From a virus: a stretch of 22,637 nucleotides of DNA. Below the pieces are notes generated by a model. The model had not been told where the DNA came from, did not search any database, and saw only the letters and a list, made by a program, of their open reading frames with translations. The stretch is from positions 1 through 22,637 of IMG/VR virus record IMGVR_UViG_3300006810_000433; one strand, written 5' to 3'. The stretch's first letter is position 1; the number at the start of each line of letters is the position of its first letter. Below are positions 5,593 to 12,614 of the stretch, piece by piece. The position numbers and the translations under genes are program-made.

Positions 5593-5623
5593 AATCAACA
5601 CCACGATTTCTGTGGTTTTGATT
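5593..5623 (-). terminator. Long hairpin after nrdC, possible terminator
   Basis: Twelve-base arms (5612-5623 and 5593-5604) pair with one mismatch around a 7-nt loop. The stem is followed by TTATACTT, a weak T-rich tail. It could end the oxygenase-nrdC transcript while the overlapping late promoter starts a new one. Confidence 0.5.
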
Positions 5624-5630
5624 ATTTATA
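5623..5630 (-). promoter_or_regulatory. T4-type late promoter TATAAATA
   Basis: An exact TATAAATA octamer directly follows the TAA of nrdC and touches the hairpin at 5593-5623. It would drive the 25-aa ORF, the membrane protein, the DUF6433-like gene and the 84-aa gene late in infection. Confidence 0.65.
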
Positions 5631-5873
5631 TTAGGATTTGATAACTTGTCGTTCTCTGAGGAATTTGATTGTGTCAACGCAACCTCCCAATTTTTCATCA
5701 TTACAAATTACCTGAGGAAAAGTAGATTCCTCCCCAAACTTCATATAAAACTCATCTTTAGTAAAATCTTTATCAAGTTTGTAAATAGTAAAATTACTTC
5801 CGGTAAGTTCTAAAACTTGCTTAACCTTATAACAATAAGGACAATCATCTTTCGAATAAACTTTAAAATTCAT
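5631..5873 (-). CDS. nrdC: Glutaredoxin (NrdC-like)
   Basis: This 80-aa protein begins MNFKVYSKDDCPYCYKVKQV. The redox motif CPYC is at 11-14, the cis-proline segment TFPQV is in the middle, and GGC follows near the C-terminus, so this is a complete dithiol glutaredoxin. Such proteins reduce ribonucleotide reductase or protein disulphides with electrons from glutathione. The ATG at 5873 was chosen over a TTG two codons upstream. It follows the first 2OG oxygenase-like gene by 24 nt and is the last gene of the block driven by the promoter at 7751-7779. It could support ribonucleotide reductase encoded elsewhere or the redox state of the oxygenases. Confidence 0.93.
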   Translation of the reverse strand: MNFKVYSKDDCPYCYKVKQVLELTGSNFTIYKLDKDFTKDEFYMKFGEESTFPQVICNDEKLGGCVDTIKFLRERQVIKS

Positions 5874-5897
5874 AACCAAAAAAATAAAAACTACTTG

Positions 5898-6590
5898 TTA
5901 TTTTGCCATGTCATTTGCACACTGAACTCTATTTCCATTAGCAAGGACATAGTGAAAAAATACCTGATGGTAGTATACATCATTATCCTTTATTCGTCTA
6001 CCATACCAAGTTTTTTTAAACTTTTCTGGCATTTTATTTCTCCAGTGAGGTCTTTCACATCCTTTATATATCATTCCATCACCCGGAGATAAGGTAACAG
6101 AACGTTCTTCTCCTATTTTTTCTTCACTATTTGGTGTTTTAATCCAAATAGGCCATGGTTGTTCAAGATTAGAACTGATATGAATAGTCACAGAAATTTC
6201 GCAAGCATCTCTATCAGTATGAATTGTTAGTTCTTGATCTGTAAAATAAAATCTATCATAATAATAAGTATTATATAACTTACTACCAATTATTTTTTCC
6301 AGTTTCAAACGAATCCCAGAATGAATTTGCCTGTACTGAGGATGCCAATAAGTTGAAAAAGAACCTTCTACCTGAGATTCTACAGGGTCATACTTAAATT
6401 GATCTAACTGCTTTCCCCAATAATTTGCTGAACCTCTAAGTTCAGGAATAGGACGAAAAAGTTCTTCAGAATTCCACAAGTCTCTAACTACCAGATAACC
6501 ATCCTTTTCAAACTGATCATTATTAGTTTTGGATGATCCACTATTTAAAAATTCTTGCCTCTTTACGTCTTCTAAGGTCATGTTTTCCAT
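5898..6590 (-). CDS. 2OG-Fe(II) oxygenase-like protein
   Basis: This 230-aa protein has a DSBH-like core: FYFTDQELTIHTDRDACE with H124 and D126 as the HxD pair, VTLSPGDGMIYKGCERPHWR with distal H182, then VYYHQVFFHYVLANG. The GDGMIYKG...H block resembles phage PhyH/2OG dioxygenase-like proteins. The N-terminal 100 residues carry YWHPQYRQIH of unknown role. It would use 2OG, O2 and Fe(II); the substrate is unknown. GGAAGTAA ahead of the ATG supports the start, 3 nt after the previous stop. Metal ligands are complete, but the 2OG-binding Arg is not obvious. Confidence 0.72.
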   Translation of the reverse strand: MENMTLEDVKRQEFLNSGSSKTNNDQFEKDGYLVVRDLWNSEELFRPIPELRGSANYWGKQLDQFKYDPVESQVEGSFSTYWHPQYRQIHSGIRLKLEKIIGSKLYNTYYYDRFYFTDQELTIHTDRDACEISVTIHISSNLEQPWPIWIKTPNSEEKIGEERSVTLSPGDGMIYKGCERPHWRNKMPEKFKKTWYGRRIKDNDVYYHQVFFHYVLANGNRVQCANDMAK

Positions 6591-6593
6591 AAT

Positions 6594-7112
6594 TTACTTC
6601 CCATTAAAGATTTCATCAACAGATTGTGTTGTAATAATTTCCATGTTTATAGAATATCTATACTTATTTCCCACTGGTTTATTTGGTTTATGAATTAGAT
6701 GGCAAGGAAATATCAGTAATTCATTTTTATCAGGATAATATATGTGCTCTTTACCATTATGTAAAAAAGAAATACTATCACCCTTTTCAACATCATAATA
6801 GTAAACTCCATTTATGATAGATGTTCTTTCATGATCATGAAAGACTGATCTGTAATCATCATTTTTACTTCTATAACAGTGACAAGTTTTTTTATTTCTT
6901 GGAGATAAATCAAAATCACCAAATAATAATTTACATTCTTTCAAAAACAATTCATACAATTTTTCAAAAACTTTTGTATTATCATAGATTGGATAATTAT
7001 ATCCATCTTTATCATTATAATATTTTTTATAGTTTTTATTTAAAATAAAATTGAGTGATATTCTATCAAAAAAATTAGGTGTATAGAAGTTTTTAATCGA
7101 TTTTATTTCCAT
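6594..7112 (-). CDS. 2OG-Fe(II) oxygenase-like protein, AT-rich
   Basis: This 172-aa protein begins MEIKSIKNFYTPNFF. The core reads VFHDHERTSIINGVYYYD (H92, H94), SISFLHNG, LLIFPCHLIHKP (distal H141) and NKYRYSINMEI (R152). The strand order and the xSGVYY-like and FPCHLIH motifs match the putative 2OG-Fe(II) oxygenase family PF13759, in which HxH replaces HxD. The substrate is unknown. ATG 7112 overlaps the upstream stop by 10 nt; ATG 7130 is an alternative. The gene is markedly more AT-rich than its neighbours (runs such as 7015-7080 are nearly all A/T), with Asn/Lys/Tyr-rich protein, suggesting a separate origin. Confidence 0.68.
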   Translation of the reverse strand: MEIKSIKNFYTPNFFDRISLNFILNKNYKKYYNDKDGYNYPIYDNTKVFEKLYELFLKECKLLFGDFDLSPRNKKTCHCYRSKNDDYRSVFHDHERTSIINGVYYYDVEKGDSISFLHNGKEHIYYPDKNELLIFPCHLIHKPNKPVGNKYRYSINMEIITTQSVDEIFNGK

Positions 7113-7723
7113 CTCGGACCAACAACCCATCCAACAAGAGACTTACGTTTACCTTTAGTTACTTTAAGAACACGATGAGATGTACGTGAATCAAAAACAA
7201 TTACCGTGCCTTTTTTTCTTGGTGCAAAATAACTCTTACCATCCTCTGCTATCAATTGAAGATTACCTCCTTCATAATCTTCAGGATCAGAAAGTTGAAC
7301 AACAAAAGAAAGTTTTCTCACAAGTTCCAAATTTTCTTGAATGAAATCTTGCTGTCTTCCTTCATGATGATTACCAACACTTACTGGTTTATAATGACAA
7401 GAAATTCCAGCATCATTATGCCAAGTGTAAAATTCTCCTACACCATATTCAGTATATTGCATACTTTCTCCATCAATATTACGAATATCATAGAGAAAAT
7501 TTTCGCGATTTGCTCTTTCAATATAATGCCAAACAAGTCCTGCAGTCCAATGTGTGGTTGGAATCCAAGCATTTTTTGAATTTCTCTTATCTTTATTCAG
7601 AGCATCTCCCATTAATCTGGAGTCGCCCATTTGATCACCAAAATTACTTTCCAGATCTTCTTCAAGCGATTCTATAACTTTATCGGGTAGTCCACTGAAA
7701 TACCAAGTGCTTTGATATGCCAC
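7103..7723 (-). CDS. Prolyl-hydroxylase-type 2OG-Fe(II) oxygenase
   Basis: This 206-aa protein has the complete catalytic set: FYTWHNDAG with H102 and D104, distal H183 in VFDSRTSHRV, and R193 in KGKRKSLVGWV for 2OG. Domain order and the GGNLQL strand match the prolyl 4-hydroxylase / PKHD group (2OG-FeII_Oxy_3). It hydroxylates an unknown protein or small-molecule substrate. The start is GTG, fixed by AGGAG a few bases upstream. It is the first gene after the strong promoter at 7751-7779, leading the block of three oxygenases and nrdC, and lies directly beside Gly/Pro-rich fibre genes. Confidence 0.88.
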   Translation of the reverse strand: MAYQSTWYFSGLPDKVIESLEEDLESNFGDQMGDSRLMGDALNKDKRNSKNAWIPTTHWTAGLVWHYIERANRENFLYDIRNIDGESMQYTEYGVGEFYTWHNDAGISCHYKPVSVGNHHEGRQQDFIQENLELVRKLSFVVQLSDPEDYEGGNLQLIAEDGKSYFAPRKKGTVIVFDSRTSHRVLKVTKGKRKSLVGWVVGPRWK

Positions 7724-7750
7724 TCAAGTCTCCTATTAATATATTCACAA

Positions 7751-7779
7751 ATTATATATCATCACAAAAAAATAGTCAA
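7751..7779 (-). promoter_or_regulatory. Strong host-type (sigma-70) promoter
   Basis: TTGACT (7774-7779), 17 bp, TATAAT (7751-7756). Expected start is near 7744, about 21 nt before the GTG of the prolyl-hydroxylase-type gene. It separates the structural genes from the oxygenase block. Confidence 0.88.
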
Positions 7780-7781
7780 TT

Positions 7782-8804
7782 TTACTCTGCAAACACAATC
7801 GGTATTCTAATAATTAAAATTCCACTGCCACCATTACCAGAAACATAACCACCTGATCCGCCACTTCCGCCAGACCCAGTATTTGGATCTCCATCATATA
7901 TGTGGCGAGAAGGACTATCAATTAACTTCCAGGGTCCTGATCCAGCAACGGCACCGCCTCCACCAGGATTTCTCAAATATCCATTATAAGATGCACCCGG
8001 AGTGTCCCCTCCTCCACCTCCACCAGCAAAATGCCTACCATTAGCAGCATATGGAGTATTGGGAGTGTTATATCCATAATTTTCAGGAATTCCTAAATCT
8101 CCACCAAACATGGCTTTTCCATGTCCTCCCATCATTCCAAGATTAGAGGGAGATCCAATTGGATTGGTAACAGGTGGAGATATAAGAACGTTACTCGGAT
8201 CATAAAGGCTTCCAACACTACCAGCACCGCCACCTCCACCACCACCGGCTTGTTTGGCACCACCACCAGGACTTCCATGAGCAAGGTCTGTTGCATTCGA
8301 TTTCCCGCTATATGGAGATCCTCCACCACCAGAACCTGTTCCAGGGGGTCCTGCGGTATTTGATGATCCAGCACCATAGGCTCCACCCACTGCTGTTATA
8401 TCAGTAAAATTAGAAGGACCAACTAGTTTACTAGCACCCCCAGCTGTAGCAAAGTATGCAGATCTTGTACCAATCCCACCACGGCCTATAAAAACATCAT
8501 ACTTACCTATTGGAAACGTTACATTATAATTTTCGACAAATGCACCAGCGCCACCACCGCCGCCGTTATCATCGCCACCACCTGCTCCGCCGCCGCCAAT
8601 GATTGCAACATCTATAGGTCCAGAGCGAAGAATTTCAAAAAATCCATCATCGGTAAATGAATAGTACTTATAATTACCATAGGTCCAAGTTTCAAAAGCA
8701 TTATTTCGACCAACAGATGCACCTAAAGTATCTCTACCCTCAACTGCACGAACAGAAGAAGATGAACTTGTTATATTATTTTTTGAACTTCTAAATGGTG
8801 ACAT
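7782..8804 (-). CDS. Glycine-rich virion/fibre protein, paralog A
   Basis: This 340-aa protein starts MSPFRSSKNN and has an N-terminal non-repetitive part with WTYGNYKYYSFT and FFEILRSGPIDVAIIGGGGAGG, then a long glycine-rich stretch (GGGG runs alternating with Ser, Asn, Pro) and ends with GNGGSGILIIRIPIV. The pattern (TFxxxGxFxVxxxGxxDVxxVGGGGAGG ... GGxGxVVIRY) is the glycine-rich domain found in phage tail-fibre and adhesin proteins, where poly-Gly II sandwiches are known in some adhesin tips. It begins 2 nt after paralog B (8807-9910), with the same MSPF start. Likely a virion surface protein; role in host binding is inferred. Confidence 0.75.
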   Translation of the reverse strand: MSPFRSSKNNITSSSSSVRAVEGRDTLGASVGRNNAFETWTYGNYKYYSFTDDGFFEILRSGPIDVAIIGGGGAGGGDDNGGGGGAGAFVENYNVTFPIGKYDVFIGRGGIGTRSAYFATAGGASKLVGPSNFTDITAVGGAYGAGSSNTAGPPGTGSGGGGSPYSGKSNATDLAHGSPGGGAKQAGGGGGGGAGSVGSLYDPSNVLISPPVTNPIGSPSNLGMMGGHGKAMFGGDLGIPENYGYNTPNTPYAANGRHFAGGGGGGDTPGASYNGYLRNPGGGGAVAGSGPWKLIDSPSRHIYDGDPNTGSGGSGGSGGYVSGNGGSGILIIRIPIVFAE

Positions 8805-8806
8805 GT

Positions 8807-9910
8807 TTAACCTGCATCAACGATTCTTAAATATCTTACAACAACTAATCCAGGACCACCTTGACCACCAGGATTACCTCCAGGTTCAGATCCACCTGCA
8901 CCTCCACCCCCTGTGTTCACCGTTCCAGGATATCCACTTTGATAATTATTTTGGGAACCGCCGCCACCAAGTCCGCCACCATCCTGAGTAGTCTGAGGTG
9001 AGTATGAACTTCCTCCCATACCTCCACCACCAACATAACGTCCAGGAGACACATTGGAAGGTGATGCTTCACCCAAATCAAAATTTGCCGGAGTTGCTGG
9101 AGGATTAACTCCCGCATCACCCGCAAATATTCTTACGCCAGGACCACCTTGACCACCATAATCACCAGGTGCTCCTACAGATCCAGCACCACCAGCACCG
9201 CCGCCTCCGCCGCCACCAAGATAATTTGATCCACTAGATCCTTCATAACCTTGAACAACTCCATTAGGTTGAAATGGTGCTAATGGAGTTGTTGTATATT
9301 CAATAAAATTAGCATAATTTGAAACTGCCGACCCTGAAACACCAGTTTTTCCTCCACCAGATGCACCATAACTCTTAGGCTGACTAGGACCGGTATATGG
9401 TGTTGCAGTATCGCCACCAATTCCACCACCGCCGCCTGCAGCATAAAATTCATAATTTGCAGGATTAATATGTGGAGATGTTATCTTGGATGCAGAACCT
9501 GCATAACCCCAAGTAGATTGATTTTTAGGGGCATATCCCCCTGGATCGCCTGTTGCACCACCAGTACCTATAGTAACAGTGTATGTGCCAATCTGTGCTT
9601 TATAATCATAAATGTGGAGAACTCCTCCGGCTCCACCACCTCCACCTCCACCTTGCTGTCCGGTAAATGGTGGACCAATAACTCCGTTTGCGCCAGCACC
9701 ACCTCCACCAACTAAGCAAAAATCCATATATCCAGATCTTTGCACTTCAAAAATCCCAGGTCCAGTGAAAGCTATGTAATTATAATCACCATAGGTCCAT
9801 TCGTGCTGTCCAGTATGAGTAACTGCTGCACCAACTTCATTGTCTCTTTGAAGAATGTATTGTGCAGAATTACTAAGAAATCCCAGTTTTGTACTTTTAA
9901 ATGGACTCAT
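8807..9910 (-). CDS. Glycine-rich virion/fibre protein, paralog B
   Basis: This 367-aa protein starts MSPFKSTKLGF and shares the layout of paralog A: WTYGDYNYIAFTGPGIFEVQRSG, then DFCLVGGGGAGANG, a glycine-rich body with YTVTIGTGG, and an ending GGPGLVVVRYLRIVDAG. A perfect AAGGAGG Shine-Dalgarno inside the end of the preceding gene fixes the ATG. It follows the 126-aa gene by 3 nt and precedes paralog A by 2 nt, a tandem pair probably from duplication. It probably forms part of the distal tail or fibre tip; no enzyme motif is present. Confidence 0.77.
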   Translation of the reverse strand: MSPFKSTKLGFLSNSAQYILQRDNEVGAAVTHTGQHEWTYGDYNYIAFTGPGIFEVQRSGYMDFCLVGGGGAGANGVIGPPFTGQQGGGGGGGAGGVLHIYDYKAQIGTYTVTIGTGGATGDPGGYAPKNQSTWGYAGSASKITSPHINPANYEFYAAGGGGGIGGDTATPYTGPSQPKSYGASGGGKTGVSGSAVSNYANFIEYTTTPLAPFQPNGVVQGYEGSSGSNYLGGGGGGGAGGAGSVGAPGDYGGQGGPGVRIFAGDAGVNPPATPANFDLGEASPSNVSPGRYVGGGGMGGSSYSPQTTQDGGGLGGGGSQNNYQSGYPGTVNTGGGGAGGSEPGGNPGGQGGPGLVVVRYLRIVDAG

Positions 9911-9913
9911 AAA

Positions 9914-10294
9914 TCATGCCTCCTTATCACCAAGAACTAGTACAGTAACTGAATTTGTTGCTGTTCCTCCGTTATTAGTTCCCTCATTAAATACAGATAT
10001 TTTATCTCCCGTTGTTGATAATGTAATTGGATAGTTTGGTTCAAATAAGAAAGTATCGTCTGGTTCTAATGCCCCTCTAAAAATTCTATTGGTGGCATCA
10101 GCAGTGCCTCCATTGGGAACCATATAAATTTGAACTGTCTGTGTTAAATCAGTATTTGCAGTTCCAACATTAGCATTGTGGATTGCAATTGATTTCACAT
10201 ACATTTTTTTACTATTAGCAACTGTCACAATACCAACAGTAGTTCCAGCGCCAACAACTACTGGAAACCTTAATGTACCTCTTTCTAATGCCAT
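9914..10294 (-). CDS. Probable beta-sandwich virion protein
   Basis: This 126-aa protein begins MALERGTLRFPVVVGAGT, with SKKMYVKSIAIHNAN, VQIYMVPNGG and PITLSTTGDKISVFNEG, ending VTVLVLGDKEA. Alternating hydrophobic residues and Gly/Asn turns predict an all-beta jelly-roll or sandwich. Phages often place such proteins between fibre genes as decoration or attachment proteins. It lies after the 68-aa gene, 38 nt apart, with a late-type box in the gap, and its stop is 3 nt before paralog B. I do not recognise the family. Confidence 0.68.
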   Translation of the reverse strand: MALERGTLRFPVVVGAGTTVGIVTVANSKKMYVKSIAIHNANVGTANTDLTQTVQIYMVPNGGTADATNRIFRGALEPDDTFLFEPNYPITLSTTGDKISVFNEGTNNGGTATNSVTVLVLGDKEA

Positions 10295-10326
10295 TGTATG
10301 TTCTTATAAAGTTCCTTTTTTGTATT

Positions 10327-10334
10327 TATTTATC
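10327..10334 (-). promoter_or_regulatory. Candidate late promoter GATAAATA
   Basis: GATAAATA overlaps the TGA of the 68-aa gene and lies 32 nt before the ATG of the 126-aa gene. Seven of eight bases match TATAAATA. Confidence 0.55.
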
Positions 10335-10539
10335 AAGTAAAAAGCATGTTATCCAGAACATGATCTGTAGTAACAACACCACTCAATCCAGAACCATCGC
10401 CAGTATAGGAAGTAGCATTAATATTACCAGAAGATGCAGTGAATGTAATTGCAGTTCCAACATTAACTGTGTTTGCAGACGGATCTGCAGACATTAATCC
10501 AGTAGATGCCAATTCACCATTTTCTCTAGTCTTTCCCAT
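10333..10539 (-). CDS. Miniature fibre protein (head and tail modules only)
   Basis: This 68-aa protein starts MGKTRENGELAS and runs through VGTAITFTASSG, SYTGDGSGLSGV and ends TTDHVLDNMLFT. Its first 55 residues align with the start of the 384-aa protein (MGRTRQTGNLTA ... VGTGITFYGG ... FYGDGSNLSGV), and its last residues with that protein's end (ATDVTLDCMLFGGI). It therefore keeps the two terminal modules without the repeat shaft. Both starts and stops are intact and a late box precedes it, so it looks like a gene, not a remnant. Role unknown; possible cap or attachment piece. Confidence 0.72.
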   Translation of the reverse strand: MGKTRENGELASTGLMSADPSANTVNVGTAITFTASSGNINATSYTGDGSGLSGVVTTDHVLDNMLFT

Positions 10540-10561
10540 GTGGAAACATATGATTTATTTT

Positions 10562-10569
10562 TATTTATA
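10562..10569 (-). promoter_or_regulatory. T4-type late promoter TATAAATA
   Basis: An exact TATAAATA lies 1 nt after the TGA of the 384-aa gene and 22 nt before the ATG of the 68-aa gene. Confidence 0.68.
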
Positions 10570-10570
10570 A

Positions 10571-11725
10571 TCAAATACCACCAAATAACATACAATCAAG
10601 AGTCACATCTGTTGCTGTTATTGATGTCAGAAGTTGACCATCTCCAGAGAACTTAGTGGCATATAAAGTTCCAGTTGCTGGATCATACTTTAAAGTATTT
10701 GAATGTGTTTTTGGAGGTTCATTTCCAGAAGCATTATTCACAAATAAGATATGATATCCAGTTCCACTTGTTTGGGATGCAACAGTAATGTTTGTTGCAT
10801 TTGTTGCTGTTGGTGTTGATGTTGCAGTATCTGCATTACCAGTCACATTACCAGTTAAATTACCAGTAACATTACCAGTCACGTTGCCAGTCACATCACC
10901 GGTTAAATCACCAGTCACATTACCTGTGACGTTTCCTGTAAGGGTAGTGGCAGTAAGTTCTCCAGTGCTTGGGTTAAATGTAAGATTTGATGATGAAGTT
11001 CTTACAGTACTAATACTTCCAGAAGTTGCTTCGGTAAGTACAACATTTCGAGTTGCATTTGTTGTTTCATTTACAACTGTAACATCAAGAGTATTAACTG
11101 AAAGAGATGTATAAGAAACAAATTCTAATACATCACCAGCATCAGCACCACTATTTAATATGACATCGCTACCAGAAGATGCCGTAAATTCTGTGGAATC
11201 TAGTTTAGATCCATTAAAGAAAACATCAACATAACCAACAGTATAAGAAACACTGAATGTTGTTTGTCCTGCTCCTGCAACAATTCTCGATGTTGATCTT
11301 GTAGTTCTAAAATTTGGATTTGTTGGTACATTTAGTTCAAAAGCAACAATATCTACAATATCACCATTATCAGGAGCAGGTTCAATTACAACAGTACTGC
11401 CATCGTCTGCTGTAAACTCAGCATCTTTTTGTAATTTAGAACCATTTAAATATACATCAATATATCCAGTAGTATATCCATTATCAACTGTAAATGAAGT
11501 CGTAACACCATTTGCAGTATATGTATTATTTCTTCTTAACGTTCCTCCACCAGTTGCAACACCACTTAAGTTTGATCCATCACCATAAAATGATAGAGCA
11601 CTAACAATACCGACAGCTCCACCATAAAATGTAATACCAGTTCCAACCTTTACAAGGTCATTGGCAATATCATTAACAAGTAGTGCATCTGCCGTTAAAT
11701 TTCCAGTCTGTCTGGTTCTTCCCAT
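10571..11725 (-). CDS. Modular tail-fibre-like protein, 384 aa
   Basis: From the N-terminus: a GDGSNLSGV-type module (1-56), two copies of a beta domain built around GYIDVYLNGSKL and GYVDVFFNGSKL, each followed by D/S-xEFTA and a GD-I/L-V-D/E end, a knob-like segment (RNVVLTEATSG, LTFNPSTGELTATT), a shaft of TGNVTG repeats (about 250-300), a second knob (ASGNEPPKTHSN, LKYDPATG), and a C-terminal LDCMLFGGI. The NGSKL and YNPSTG modules recur in the 2708-aa protein. These are usual tail-fibre and structural repeats in cyanophages. Probably a minor fibre; receptor specificity cannot be judged. Confidence 0.75.
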   Translation of the reverse strand: MGRTRQTGNLTADALLVNDIANDLVKVGTGITFYGGAVGIVSALSFYGDGSNLSGVATGGGTLRRNNTYTANGVTTSFTVDNGYTTGYIDVYLNGSKLQKDAEFTADDGSTVVIEPAPDNGDIVDIVAFELNVPTNPNFRTTRSTSRIVAGAGQTTFSVSYTVGYVDVFFNGSKLDSTEFTASSGSDVILNSGADAGDVLEFVSYTSLSVNTLDVTVVNETTNATRNVVLTEATSGSISTVRTSSSNLTFNPSTGELTATTLTGNVTGNVTGDLTGDVTGNVTGNVTGNLTGNVTGNADTATSTPTATNATNITVASQTSGTGYHILFVNNASGNEPPKTHSNTLKYDPATGTLYATKFSGDGQLLTSITATDVTLDCMLFGGI

Positions 11726-11741
11726 GACTTATGTTTTTAGT

Positions 11742-11748
11742 TATTTAG
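11742..11748 (-). promoter_or_regulatory. Candidate late promoter CTAAATA
   Basis: AACTAAATA begins right after the TAA of the third glycine-rich gene, 16 nt before the ATG of the 384-aa gene. It is followed by CTAAAAAC, as at 20781-20787. Confidence 0.5.
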
Positions 11749-11749
11749 T

Positions 11750-12610
11750 TTATACATCGGCAGTATTTGTTGATGGATACTGTCTATTGTCACCCCAAAT
11801 AATTCTTCCAGCACCTTGAGCACCAGAACCACCAGTCCTGACTGTATCGTCATCATCAGAACCGCCACCACCACCATAAGCACCGCCAGGACCATTATAA
11901 GATCCGCTTCCGCCACCAGATCCTCCAGCACCTCTACCACCACTACCTCCTTCTCCAAGTATTCCGACTCCGCCGCCGCCTTGACACTGCGTGGTGGAAG
12001 TATTACCGCCGCCACCGCCGCCGCCTGCACCGTTGCTTCCGCCTGTACCAGAATTGCTATATTCTCCATTACCACCATTACCACTATATCCAGCAGCACC
12101 GCCGCCGCCACCTCCGGCATTGTTATATTGAGAATTACCACCATTTCCACCACTTCCACCACCATCTCTTTCAGTTCCGCTACTGGTGCCGCCGCTGCCA
12201 TAGAAATAGCGTCCTCCACCACCTCCACCAGTTGCCTGAAGTAAAACTGTACTACCTCTTTTTATTTGTGAAATGCCACCAGCAGATCCAGTTCCACCAC
12301 TTGACGAACCACCGCCACCTCCAGCACCTATAACAACAGTTAAAGTTTCTCCAGGTGTTACGGTAAATGTTCCATATGAAAGAGCGCCACCGCCACCGCC
12401 GCCAGAACCTGCATTACCACCAGTACCACCAGCACCGCCTCCGCCGCCAACAACAACGGCAGAAACTGAAGTTACTCCAGCAGGTACAGTCCAATTAGTA
12501 GTTCCTGTTGTTGTAAATGCCTGCTGTCCAGGTTCTGCCGCTGCTGCACTAGAACCAGATAGTAAAGTACTAACAGGACCAGACATTCCTAGAGTTGATA
12601 ATGGAGTCAT
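11750..12610 (-). CDS. Glycine-rich virion/fibre protein, third member
   Basis: This 286-aa protein starts MTPLSTLGMSGPVSTLL, then TGTTNWTVPAGVTSVSAVVVGGGGG, a body of glycine runs with Ser, Asn and Thr, including TVTPGETLTVVIGAGGGGG, and ends RIIWGDNRQYPST. The NWTVPAGVTSV...VVVGGGGG start is the classic glycine-rich domain of phage tail fibres. It differs from paralogs A and B at both ends, so it is a more distant relative. It begins 4 nt after the giant gene's stop and has no clear Shine-Dalgarno; translation may be coupled. Likely a distal fibre or adhesin component. Confidence 0.77.
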   Translation of the reverse strand: MTPLSTLGMSGPVSTLLSGSSAAAAEPGQQAFTTTGTTNWTVPAGVTSVSAVVVGGGGGAGGTGGNAGSGGGGGGALSYGTFTVTPGETLTVVIGAGGGGGSSSGGTGSAGGISQIKRGSTVLLQATGGGGGGRYFYGSGGTSSGTERDGGGSGGNGGNSQYNNAGGGGGGAAGYSGNGGNGEYSNSGTGGSNGAGGGGGGGNTSTTQCQGGGGVGILGEGGSGGRGAGGSGGGSGSYNGPGGAYGGGGGSDDDDTVRTGGSGAQGAGRIIWGDNRQYPSTNTADV

Positions 12611-12614
12611 ATTA

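Noticed and set aside
5429-5701. 90-aa minus-strand frame between nrdC and the membrane protein
   Set aside because: Overlaps nrdC and the membrane gene in another frame, covers the promoter and hairpin, and has low-complexity content.
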